Source: Aphrophora alni (Eukaryota; Arthropoda; Insecta; Hemiptera; Aphrophoridae). Taken from it: a stretch of DNA of 64,000 bases. The notes below the pieces were generated by a model that did no database searches, was not told where the DNA came from, and saw nothing but the letters and a program-made list of their open reading frames with translations. Numbering within the stretch: the first letter of the stretch is position 1; every line of letters starts with the position of its first letter. A program made the position numbers and the translations under genes. The stretch lies in the NCBI GenBank assembly GCA_963513935.1, contig OY740768.1, forward strand, positions 33,850,216-33,914,215, read 5' to 3'. This document shows, piece after piece, positions 24,100-34,401 of this stretch.

Positions 24100-24530
24100 C
24101 CCTTAACCCCAAAAAATGCCCTCTTACATAGAGAGTGTGAATGGGGGTCAAGCCAAGTGGTACGCTTAATCATTTTCTGATCAAAGGAGACAGGTCAGGC
24201 GGTTGTTTATTATAGCAAATGTTATGGTAGATGGAAGGCTTATAAACGGTCCCTTACTGAATATTGTAGGATAAAAATATTTAAAAAGCAGGAGGAATCA
24301 TGGAGGAAATTAGATTCACTGCCCAATGAGCACTAAAACTTCATAAGATCCTCTCATCTCCTAAATCTTATAGTCTTATAAGCCCAAGTGGTAAGTTTAC
24401 AGAAACCGAGAAGGAAACGGTTGAAGTCCAATTCAGGATACAGTTTGAGTTCTCATATCAAGAGAACAGATGGGGAGTGAGGGTTAATCATTCCCTGTAT
24501 AGTTCCATCTAGGGAGAACTGATGTATCAC
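24100..24530 (+). pseudogene. non-LTR retrotransposon fragment between endonuclease and reverse transcriptase
   Basis: A frame with YGRWKAYKRSLTEYCRIKIF and KQEESWRKLDSLPNEH at about 24225-24335 resembles the linker of R1/I-type ORF2 proteins (Y-k-r-xx-k-a-K-xx-SWR-xF). A following Ser-rich segment resembles the stretch before the reverse transcriptase. Stops at several points show decay. No RT palm motif is present. Confidence 0.4.
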
Positions 24531-25122
24531 AAACGGTAGTGTAATTATTTTCATGTTTTGAATTTTATAAGAATTAACATAATATTTTCATTGATTACAA
24601 TTTTAATAATTCATGTTGTGTTTTGACAATAAATTAATTTTATTTAATACAAAGGGAAATATATTTTTTAAATCATTTTTGTCTAAGTTATTTAATATAT
24701 ATGAATATCCTATTTTGTTTTCACAATAGTTTTAAATATATGTTAATTAAAAGAAGAAGTGCTCTTATTTATGATATAGTACGGAAATATTTTGCAAATA
24801 CTCTTTCAAATGACACTCCCTGAGAGTTATTCTCCATAAATAAAAATAAAGAGCTAGTTAAATTCAATGCTTTACAAATATATAATAAAATTTAAAGAGC
24901 AATTTTAAATTAAACATTGAGGAATTGATATTTTACAAAAATAAGTGAATATTTTGATTCACTACTGTGAATTAAGAATTGTTCAATTATGTTGTACATA
25001 TTTAGTAAATAACTTGATTTTCGTAGTATTGGTTCTACCAATAGGGGCAATTCCGTGATTCCAACATAGGGTGTAATATTATTGTAACAAATGATTATTT
25101 ACTAGCACTAATAAACAATTTT

Positions 25123-25356
25123 ATGTATGCTAAAATAACTTCAAATATTTTAAATCAAATTTTAAAAGATTCCCATTTACAACAAAATTATTTTAAGTGT
25201 TTAGCTAAAGGTAGATGGGATGTACATGTCAGAGTTGAAAAGAAGCCAGGTACCTCTTGGACGATACAAAATGAACAAGAACGGCAAGAGCTAAACAAAG
25301 ACGTACCTAGCTATTATGAACTAGGTAAAAAGTGGAGCCACACATTCAAAGACTAA
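25123..25356 (+). CDS. unidentified 77-aa open frame
   Basis: ATG at 25123, stop TAA at 25354-25356, in otherwise AT-rich DNA. The protein is basic at the start, then has KGRWDVHVRVEKKPGTSW, WTIQNEQERQELNKDVPSY and YELGKKWSHTFKD. The composition is far more protein-like than the random open frames nearby, and an AATAAA polyadenylation signal lies at 25438-25443. I do not recognise the family. It could be a short intronless gene, a last exon, or a retrocopy. Another ATG does not precede it in frame close by. The N-terminal 25 residues could form an amphipathic helix, but I draw no localisation from that. Confidence 0.35.
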   Translation: MYAKITSNILNQILKDSHLQQNYFKCLAKGRWDVHVRVEKKPGTSWTIQNEQERQELNKDVPSYYELGKKWSHTFKD

Positions 25357-25664
25357 AAAATAAGTGATACTACAGTTCCAAAAGCAAGAGTCATGGAGAT
25401 AGTGCTCTAAAAGTTTTATTACCGTACAAAGTGAAAGAATAAATTTGGAAATTTTACAATATTTATCCATAATTAAGATTATAAATCAATCTTAATATAG
25501 AAACAAATATTTAAAAAAGTAGGTAATCGGAAATTATTAACTAAAGAATCAGAACATGTAAACACTTAAATCCTAGATCTTTTTATTTGTAAAAACTAAT
25601 CTATGATTTTGAAAATTCCATCTCTGTAAATAATTTATTCAAATTTTAACAAGTTTAAAAGTTG

Positions 25665-25728
25665 TTTTATTTTATCCTTGAATATGGAGTTTCAACAAGA
25701 AATATCTGCTATTACTAAAGTTAATATT
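25665..25728. repeat. copy of the repeat flanking the 5-kb palindrome
   Basis: tattttatccttgaatatgg followed by agtttcaacaagaaatatct and gctattac matches 5152-5200 with one or two changes. Only the right side of that repeat is present here, without the inverted arm, which shows that the palindrome arose from a dispersed repeat. Confidence 0.75.
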
Positions 25729-26540
25729 CCCACATTTCAAGTTACTCTATTTTTATTTGAATTAAACAGATAACTTTTGAAATACTGGAGGAACTATTGA
25801 ATAAACATTATTCTCAATACTAAATAATGGCTCTTCTTGCAATATTAATTTTTGGATTAGGCTTAAACCAACAGAAATGGCCACCTAATCAATTCTTACA
25901 TTAATTTTAACGCTATAAGACTCAAATTTAAAGTGTATTATAAAGTTTACTTAGCAAGTTGTTAGTCATTAACCTTGTTCATTTTCGCAACTCAAAAATA
26001 GTTAAGTAATTTACCTATTTGCACTACCAACAGAAACTAACCTAAAATATCTTCAGCTTCCAAAATATACTTTGACTTTGTGATAATTTTAAATATTAAA
26101 TACTCAAGCACAGAAAATATTAAGTAAAGAAGTGCAACTCATCATTAAAATTATGTAACACTAACAACTAACTGTCTACCCTATCACTCCCAATTGATAA
26201 TACGGCCATTAAATGAACTAAGAATTCTTTGCCGGAAATAAGGGGTCGCATAATTAGAACTTCCAACAATCAGCTTATGGTTAGAAAATAATCTTATCAG
26301 ATGTATTAACCAACAGAAAATTGTATTATGTAGTGTTATTTTATAACATTATGAAATAACTGAAATTTCATCAAAAACATGTATTACTAGGTAAAAGAAA
26401 AAAAATAAAGTTAAATTACAAACTGTAATTTATTGTTAATTCCCGTACCCAAATGTTCTTTTATCGAAATTTCGTGTTTAATTATTAAAAGTTAAATTCT
26501 CAACGGAAGTTAAATTTTGGGCACTTAAAATAATTCGTTC

Positions 26541-27489
26541 TTAACACGTTCACTGCGGTTAATCGTCCAGGCGGTCAATATTACTAGTATTACTTTTATT
26601 ATTCAAATTTTAGTGTAAGTCAATTTGGATAAAAAATAAATGTAAATCAAAAATATTTCGAAGTTTTTCACAAAATCATTTAAAAGAAAGAAATATTTTT
26701 GTTCAGGAACTATTAATTAATTATAATTATTAGGGAGGAGATGTAAATATTGTATAAATATTTTCCTTATAAACAAATTTTGGTTTCTTATGTACGATTT
26801 TTCTTCTTCTTTATTTGTGTGTATGACCGATGTACAGCGCGATTTGGTTGGACATCAGTCTGATGTGTATGACCGTCCGGGCGGTCATAACATTAATGTC
26901 ATAAATTAATGACTTTTATGGAATATTTAACATTTTCAAGGAGCTATTCTTCAATAATCCATATAAAGGTAAGTTTTAATGTTTTAAAAAAATATATAGC
27001 TACTGTGGGTTGCAACCATAATTTATTTTTACTGCATTGAAGTATTAAAATAATGTTTCAAACCTTCTACAATCACGCACGAATGACAAAACGGCTAATT
27101 TACGCGTACCATTGGTTAAAGAATGCATTCCCCTGCTATAGTTTTTCAACTACTGTATTTACATAGTTATCTAGGTTATAAAACATAATTTTATGTTTTA
27201 TACTTGATGGCCGTAGATAAAAATCAATTAAAAGTTGGTGGATCATGAAGATTAATAATTCATACTAATATGACAAAACATAATTAAAAGAAAATACCAC
27301 TCCAGAATATTAATTAAAAAATAATAATAATAAGATGAAACTATTACTCTTTATAACTAAGTTGCCGTCATAAACGAAGTGAAATGGTTTAACTAATCAA
27401 AGCAGCAGTATAATGCATAAAGTAAAGAAATTAAATGTTTAAAATGTGTGTATATATATTTAATGCTATATATAATAATAACGTGTTAA
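26541..27489. mobile_element. possible piggyBac-like TTAA element
   Basis: TTAACACGTT at 26541-26550 and AACGTGTTAA at 27480-27489 are perfect inverted 10-mers including TTAA. Inside are palindromic GC-rich motifs unusual for the locality: gtccaggcggtc at 26567-26578 and gaccgtccgggcggtc at 26870-26885, plus two copies of gtgtatgaccg near 26819 and 26865. No transposase coding sequence is visible. The terminal repeat is short, so the boundaries could be chance. Confidence 0.4.
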
Positions 27490-28690
27490 AAAACTATTAT
27501 CTTTTTGCAGGAATAAAAGATGTGTATGTCGATTTCATTTTATTGGGCTCGTGTGTTTTTGGGTGAATCCCAGACTTATCATTTCATTAGCATTTATTTA
27601 CTCTCTTAGAATAATTAGGGTATAGGTATATTCTATAACAACTAACTAATATTGTATCTTCGATTTTTGTATAGAGAACAGTTGCCATAGATATACTTTT
27701 ATTCTTACCTCTATGGATGTGCGTTGTCATTTTGAGGCTAGAGTGGTAGAGTAAGAGTAAGAGTAAGAGATTACTCTTTTGCTTTAAACATTTGCTGTGC
27801 TGTGTGCTGTGCGTGGTTCTGTCGTGCTCTATGATGAACCAATTTAATTCTGATTGCTGGTAATCTTTAAATTTTTCATTCTTCCGTTGATTTTAGACTG
27901 AATGAATAGTTTATATTACAATAGATCTATGGTTTTTTGTTTTGGGTTTTGCAATCTTCCATATTTTATTTATTCCTAATTTGTAACAGTCTGAAATTGA
28001 AATAGTTAACTCAGTGGCTGTGAAATGACTTTTATCATTGTCAGTAGAATTACACAATTATATGATTGGCGAAGGAAAATGTCTTTTCATAAGGGAAGAA
28101 ATAAAACATTTAGGCCTGGTATTTGTTAAGGTTAGGCTATGTTAATATTTTTTGAAGCTCCTGTTTTCTGAATATTAAATGTTGCTATAATAGAAAGTGT
28201 TATAATCAATGTTAAAATTAAATCATTATATAGAGTGTAGGCAACTTATCAAAGACACAATATGCATGGTTTAGTGTTTTTATTGGTATCATTCAAACAG
28301 TGTAGGCTATTTTACCTTCAAGGTAGGTTATACTTAAGCAGATAGATTTTATATTGGGGCTAGGAAAAGGATGTATGAACTATTTATACTCTATGTCATA
28401 GGATGATAAATACTCAAAAATATTGACAAGATAACAGTTAAGACTGCTAATTTTTGTTATGTCATGGTGTCATAGTATTTAAACCTAGAACTAGAACTCC
28501 ATGGCTTAACAGTCCTGAAAGGCCTAGGTCTGGTAGACATCTTTTCATTAGTTTAGTTTGTGGTTAGCACATAAAATTCTCTTAACTGTTGTAGCATTCT
28601 CAACATGAATTTAGCTACTAATTGCAAGTTCTTCAACATCGGTAATTATTTGATGTCAATGTAAAAAATTATTGGTAAATGTTTATACAG
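27490..28690. other. AT-rich intergenic sequence
   Basis: No gene recognised. A short (taagag)n tandem occurs at about 27748-27768. Otherwise featureless. Confidence 0.45.
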
Positions 28691-30370
28691 GTGGCGCCTT
28701 TTTTCAATCTTTTTTATCATCTACTACTACCTTACTTCTTAAGAATAAATAATGTTTTCCTTTTGCAGATCACTATTTTTTACTGAAAATTCACAATCTA
28801 AAAACTATCAAATCCGACGTATTTATAGGAAGATATTTCAATCTATAATATCCGTGATCACAGATCACATGATATGCTGTGAATCCTCAATATTAATAAT
28901 CCAATTTCAAAATATTATCTTCAATAAACTTATGAAAGGTTTGCCCAAGTGATTATATATATATAATAAGGTTAGCCAGGTAGCTACCTGGACAAACCTG
29001 TCTAGATATATAATTATATTGCAAAGAAAGAAATTATGAACTTGAATAAACATATGAAAGGCAACCTGGACAAACCTGTTATGACATGAAATAGTGATCT
29101 AGCGTAGTCATTGTGTAATGTACATGTGTCAAACCACACACTATTAACATTGCCATTATGTTTCAACCTATAAAAACGTAAGATTTGGTAGTTTTCAGAT
29201 TGTGATTTTTCAGTTAAAAATAGTGATCTGTGCAAGGAAAACATTATTTATTCTAAGAAGTAAGGTATGTAGTAGACAATAAAAGAGAAATCCAGAAAAT
29301 AAGGCACCACCTTGAAGTAAACAATTACGGTGATTCTGCGCAATTACTTGGTCAACCCCAAACTTTTTCATATTTTACTACGGTCATAAGGATGTTCTCA
29401 GAAAGCAAGAAACATATAATTCAAGGCCCGCAAGGCCATCGTACAGGTTGCCGAGCGATAAGAAGGTTCAAAGTCTACGCGATAACAGTGGCTTGCGGGA
29501 GACGCAAGGAAGGCCTATAATGACAGGTTTGGTCAGGTAGCTATATATATAGGCCTATATATATAGCTACCTGGCCAAACCTGTCATTATATATAATTAT
29601 ATAACGGTACTGTCACAACTGGCCTTCCTTGCTTCTCCCGCAAGCCACTGTTATCGCGTGGACTTTGAACCTTCTTATCGCTCGGCAGATGGCCTTGCGG
29701 GCCTTAAATTATATGTTTCTTGCTTTCTGAGAACATCCTTATGACCGTAGTAAAATATGAAAAAATTTGGGGTTGACCAAGTAATTGCGCAGAATTACCA
29801 CAATTACAAATAATTTTTTTAAGTTTGTCCAATTCTTTCATATACAACTTATTTTGAAATTGTAATAATATAATATTTTGATAAATGTTTACTTTAAGGT
29901 AACTTGTAATTTTTGGAGTTTTTTTTAACGTCTACTACATAGGTACCTTACTTCTTAAGAATAAATAATGTTTTCCTTGCACAGATCACCATTTTTCACT
30001 GAAAAATTACAATCTAAAAACTATCAAATCGACGGGTTTATAGGTTACACATTAAGCCAAGACATAATAGGAATAAGAATATTGTATGGTTTGACGCATG
30101 TGCATTACACAATGACTAAGCTAGATCGCTATTTCATGTCAAGACAGATTTGACCAGGTGGCTATATATATATAAAATCACCTGGCTAAACCTTTCATAT
30201 GATTATTGAACTTAATAATTTGCTTACTTTGGGATATAATTATATATCTCAACAGTTTGGGCAGGTAGCTATATATTATATATAAACACCTGGCCAAACC
30301 TTATTTGAAATTAGATCATTAATATAGAGGATTCACAGCATATCACGTGATCTGTGATCACGGATATATA
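28690..30370. repeat. nested fold-back (inverted repeat) complex
   Basis: Related units alternate in orientation. A unit reading cttcttaagaataaataatg and onward is on + at about 28731, on - ending at about 29262, and on + again at about 29950; each carries a 20-codon homologous start (MFSLHRSLFLTEKSQSENYQ or variants). Between them lies a palindrome centred at 29553/29554 whose arms (about 29325-29553 and 29554-29800) hold GC-rich inverted segments around ggcccgcaaggcc and gcttgcgggag. Outer segments 28845-28935 and 30290-30366 are also inverted copies (atccgtgatcacagatcac). The motif aggtttggccaggtagctat recurs, on both strands, next to AT-dinucleotide runs at 28936, 28970, 29060, 29525, 30150 and 30250. 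This fits terminal sequences of a transposon family that inserted repeatedly into (TA)n near itself. No transposase is seen. Confidence 0.8.
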
Positions 30371-30801
30371 AATCATATTTGATGTTGGAAGACACTTTTG
30401 AAGTACCAAAATACAATAATTAAGTACAAGTAAGAACTTGACTTAAAAGTAACAATTCGACCTATGGGGCGAAAATTGCGTATGGTATGACGCATGCACA
30501 TTACTTATTATCTGACAGCTTATTATTATGACGTATGATATATAGTAACCTAACTAGACTAATAACAATTAGTTTTTCCCGTGTAAAATATAGCACATAT
30601 AACATACATCAAGTGTACCGACATTCACTGACTTGACGAACGTAGTTGCGATCAGATCTTCATTAACTTGAGAAATTAACGTAGGCAAAGGTACTAAGCT
30701 AACCAAACCTGTATTTCATACTTTTATATTTCTTATTTTCTACTTAACATATTTTGGTACTATAAAAGTGTCTTATGACATCAAATATGATTTAATTGTT
30801 T
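30370..30801. mobile_element. element with 42-bp inverted terminal repeats next to the fold-back complex
   Basis: aaatcatatttgatgttgga at 30371-30390 and the rest of a 42-base arm are matched, reverse complemented, by tgtcttatgacatcaaatat around 30770-30792. The inner side of both arms includes acacttttRaagtaccaaaa. The interior contains gcgtatggtatgacgcatgc, a degenerate copy of a motif in the fold-back unit (30088 onward), and ctaaccaaacctgt, so it belongs to the same repeat group. Confidence 0.6.
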
Positions 30802-30814
30802 CAATATAAGGTAA

Positions 30815-30900
30815 AGTAGAGTCTCAGTTATCCATCCTTTGATTATTCGTCATTCCGTGTTATCCGCTGCCATAGCGGACAGTAATAATGCAAAGAAAAT
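30815..30900. repeat. possible single end of a pogo-like element
   Basis: agtagagtctcagttatcc is close to the terminal sequence of the pogo element at 44719 (cagtagagtctcgcaaactc), and is followed by ttatccgctgccatagcgg, the style of subterminal region seen in such elements. No matching second end was found. Confidence 0.3.
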
Positions 30901-30923
30901 AGTGTGCTGATAGTTTGCCACTT

Positions 30924-31260
30924 TTAGTCCGCCACTAGATTTCTAAGCTGCTCAATGTTCTGACCATGCTCCACATTTGTTTCTTGGGTAGGAGGAAGCA
31001 TTCGTGGTTCTGTTGTTGCTCTAGCAGTTGCTCCTTCTGTGTGACGAGCTGTTCTTGAATTTCTGTAGTTTGTCTCTCCAGTCTGAGAGAGGCTTCTTCT
31101 TTTGTTTGTTGATTGATGGTCATGCATTCTTTCTGTATATGGTGATGTTGTTCCTGAACTTCGGTTAATATCTTGTTCTGAATGGTCTTATTCTGTTCTT
31201 CAAATTGTCTCAAACAATTCTTCTTCCATTCCCTCCATCTGGCTCCACACTTCTTCCAGA
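30924..31260 (-). pseudogene. glutamine-rich coiled-coil (gag-like) fragment
   Basis: The minus-strand frame 31213-30935 encodes FEEQNKTIQNKILTEVQEQH, then TINQQTKEEASLRLERQTTE and QEQLVTQKEQLLEQQQNHEC, a strongly heptad-like Glu/Gln coiled coil. Such proteins occur in gag genes of insect gypsy-type retrotransposons. Upstream minus-strand sequence to about 31640 keeps weak coding character across frameshifts. No nucleic-acid-binding knuckle, protease or RT is seen, so the assignment is tentative. Confidence 0.35.
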
Positions 31261-31767
31261 TGTTAGGTCACAGTCTGAAATTTTCTATCTTGTTCTTCAA
31301 ATTGTTGGTCTAACTTGCAAAATTGGCCTTCCTAAACATTAAATCGTTGGTCTAATATGCAAAATGGCCCATGATTTGGCTGTAAATATATTCTAGGGTA
31401 AATGGTTGTTGTTTCTTTTGTGGTGGTTCTCTATCCTCTGTTTCATTGACTATAGTCGAATCGAAGTTGATTTCCATATAATCCCTATGAAAACTTTCCC
31501 AAGTTTCTGTAGTTACTGGTTCATCAACATTCTGAAATTTTTTGCCTATACCTTACTCCTCCATCCCTTCTATCCGTTCCCAGCTAACCAAATCTTCTAT
31601 CCGGCAGTGATGAGTATCAGGAATTCGCAGTCCTTACTACATTTCGCCTTCTAAATCGTGTGAAATAGATTTCTTATAACTAACATTAATTATTTATATT
31701 ATAATGAGAAGTTATTTAACTTCGTTTTGGAAAAGCTGTCACGTTAGAGCAGCAATTACAATATAAA

Positions 31768-31903
31768 CCCCCCTCTCTCTCTCCCTCCCTCTCTCTCTCC
31801 CTCTCCCTCTCTCTCTCCCTCTCTCTCTCCCTCTTCCTCTCTCCCTCTCCCTCTCCCTCTCTCCCTCCCTCCCTCTCCCTCCCTCCCCCTCTCTCCCTCC
31901 CCT
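31768..31903. repeat. CT/CCCT-rich microsatellite
   Basis: About 135 bases of almost pure pyrimidine on + (mixture of ctctct and ctccct units). It will be difficult to assemble and may be polymorphic. Confidence 0.95.
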
Positions 31904-32468
31904 ACAGTTTCGACCTACCAGTTTTGTTACAGTTTCGGCCTACTAACTGCTATTTTAAAACTCAGATATTTATATTAATTTATTGATTTTAACACTTGTA
32001 CATTATTTTACCAAGCTAGTATTATTGATTAAATTATTATTTCATGTTAAAAATATTCGACTAGGTCCTGGGTTAGATTCCTAGTTTAGGTCATATATTT
32101 TTCACTTGGAATAATTAGTTAATCATATATTTAACATGAATAATCGTGTCATGTTTATTTTATATTGTTTCCAGATAGGTTGAGTAATTTAGAATAGTGT
32201 TCTGATATGGATCATATAGGTTAAATATATCAGGAAATAATTTTGTTTAATAATATTAAATTAAACATTGGATTGGAGTCTTACATATGCCGCCAGGTAT
32301 GTCGGTATCAGATTCAATGGAATTCCTTAAATAGATATTTTATTTGAAACACATTTCGAATTGTCACAGAGTCTTTAGAAATGCACAATTTACATAAAAT
32401 CCCATACTTACAATTGAATATAAAATTCACTAAGTACAATGTAATCCAACACAATAAAAAAATTAAAA

Positions 32469-33692
32469 TTAAAAACCTAACAAAGAAGAGCATATTACAA
32501 AAACACAATCCTTATGATTAAATACACAATTCAATAGCTTACCATAAAACCAGTGGTAGCTGGTGCTTGAAAAACTTGTTGGTTGCAAGTGTTTTAAATA
32601 ACAATAACAGGCTAATTGTAGACTATTTTTTATATGCTTAGCTGATGTTTCACGTTTTTTTATTCCATCAGCAATATGATTTAGATCTTTAAATCCTGTC
32701 TTAACCCATGTGTCTTCTCCACCAAACAATAATCAGGGGGAAACAAATTAATGCCTATTGTAATTCACAACCAACTGTACTTTTTGTATAAATCCGAATT
32801 AAATTTTCTGTGTTAAAGACCTTTTTCCAGTTTGGACAATTTGGGTAAAACCAGGAAGGCCAAGTATAGGCCTACCCAAACATTTAATTTCACATTTTTC
32901 TTCATTTGACAGCAAACTGAAAGGTCTTTGTAATCAATTTTCAACAGAATTCATTGTCCTAACAAAATTGTCATTAACTAATAGTTTAACCCCATCTTAA
33001 TCTTAAAACTAACAGTACTTGGTGCAATAATTGAACCACAAAAAACGCACATAACTTCATATAAGAACAAATAAGATTACTGAGATTTATTTATTGTGGA
33101 ACAAACAAGGTGAGAATTATTCCAACACCGTTTATAACAAATACCTAATACTAAAGTCAAAATGACCCTGATATTTTAGTTATCGGATTAACACTAAAGT
33201 TTGAAAGTGATCGAACCACTCAAAAAACACACATAACCTCGAAAACAAATATAAACAGACGACTTTAGTTAATAACTGGATTAACAAAGGAACGCTGTTG
33301 TAGTCCACTCCATAGTCAAGTGTAAACTATGCACTGCTCATGTCTGCTGTCATGTTGCAACCTAATAGAGAGATAGGCTGTTGTTAGGCAACGAGTCAAG
33401 TTTTCAAGATGCGAAGTGTTCTATGTTATTTTACCATTAGAGGAACAGGCACGCTTGATGCACTCGAACTCAGCAACCGAAATGATGACATCACACCACA
33501 CAATTCTTTCTTAGTTATCACCAGCTCTACACTGTATTTTTTTTATCTCTTTCGTTTAAAAGGATGTACATAAAACTTGAATTCGTATTAATATTTTCAA
33601 AAAAGTTTAGATTTAAAATATATTTTTATTGTTTAGATATTATATGGGATGGGAGTTGTGCAACCTTGCAATCTAATCACGAGCCGCCACTG
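32469..33692 (-). mobile_element. hAT element remnant (ZMYM1-type/TTF zinc-finger transposase)
   Basis: The minus strand begins with CAGTGGCGGCTCGTG (33692 downward), a typical hAT terminus. The minus-strand frame 32729-32469 encodes FGGEDTWVKTGFKDLNHIAD and KRETSAKHIKNSLQLA, matching the TTF-type zinc-finger N-terminal region of ZMYM1-like hAT transposases (W-xxGF-dlkh-xxxxKHE-Sxx-H). A frameshift precedes it at about 32730. Between, two similar segments with gttatgtgYgttttttg at about 33050 and 33225 repeat. No left terminus or catalytic domain is present; the copy is truncated. Confidence 0.6.
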
Positions 33693-33989
33693 CATAAAAC
33701 ATAATAGAAGAAAACCTAAAATTAAAACTTCAAACTTTTAAAGGTACTAATATGAATAAATTGATTACATAATCTAAATATATATACACTTGTGTATTCA
33801 TAATATAGTAATAATACAATTTACATAGTCATTACAGTCTTTTTTTGGAGTGTTGTTTTCAGGTGTTTCCGAAGGAAAGCTCCTGATATGAGGAACCAGC
33901 ACAGTGTGTTCTGATTAACCCATTATAAACAGCCAATTAGAGAGCTAAGCGGGAAGGCAAGTCTCAAGTGCAAGCTCAAGCGGACTGTT

Positions 33990-34075
33990 TTAGTGTGTTT
34001 TAATATTCATAGCAAGCATATCGGACTCCTTGAGAAAGACCCTTGAAATATTGTTGAAATATCGGTAATTAACAT
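33990..34075 (+). repeat. possible Penelope-like terminal repeat fragment
   Basis: ctccttgagaaagaccctt (34026-34044) followed by gttgaaatatcggtaatta (34052-34070) resembles the conserved CTTGANGAAAGACCC...GAAATATCGG stretch of Penelope-like elements. It lies about 330 bases upstream of the first coding exon of the zinc-finger gene. Confidence 0.3.
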
Positions 34076-34401
34076 AATAAATAAAATGATACAGTGTATA
34101 CAACTCAGAAATCTAATTTTAATCAATTTAATTTTACTTCAGGTAGTAAATGTTTTAAGGATATCACAAATCATGCAAATGTTTAAATTTATGATGGCAG
34201 TCATTAAACAAAATATCTACAATATAATTAATCCAAAAGATAAAAGGTAGACTGTAGAAAATGTTACCAATGTATTATGAAAATGGTTAACAGTTGATAA
34301 AAGATAAATTAACTAATGGAATTGGCTGTATATTTATTGCACTTCACAATATATTTATTTTTAATTTCAGAACTTGATAATCTAGAAGGAACATAAACAA
34401 A

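Noticed and set aside
28752..30153. Three homologous short frames in the fold-back complex as a gene family
   Set aside because: They are repeated because the DNA unit is repeated. They diverge quickly with frameshifts and lack any known domain, so they are not listed as genes.
32055..32085. ctgggttagattcctag, a possible B box
   Set aside because: Weak match, no A box upstream and no repeat body.
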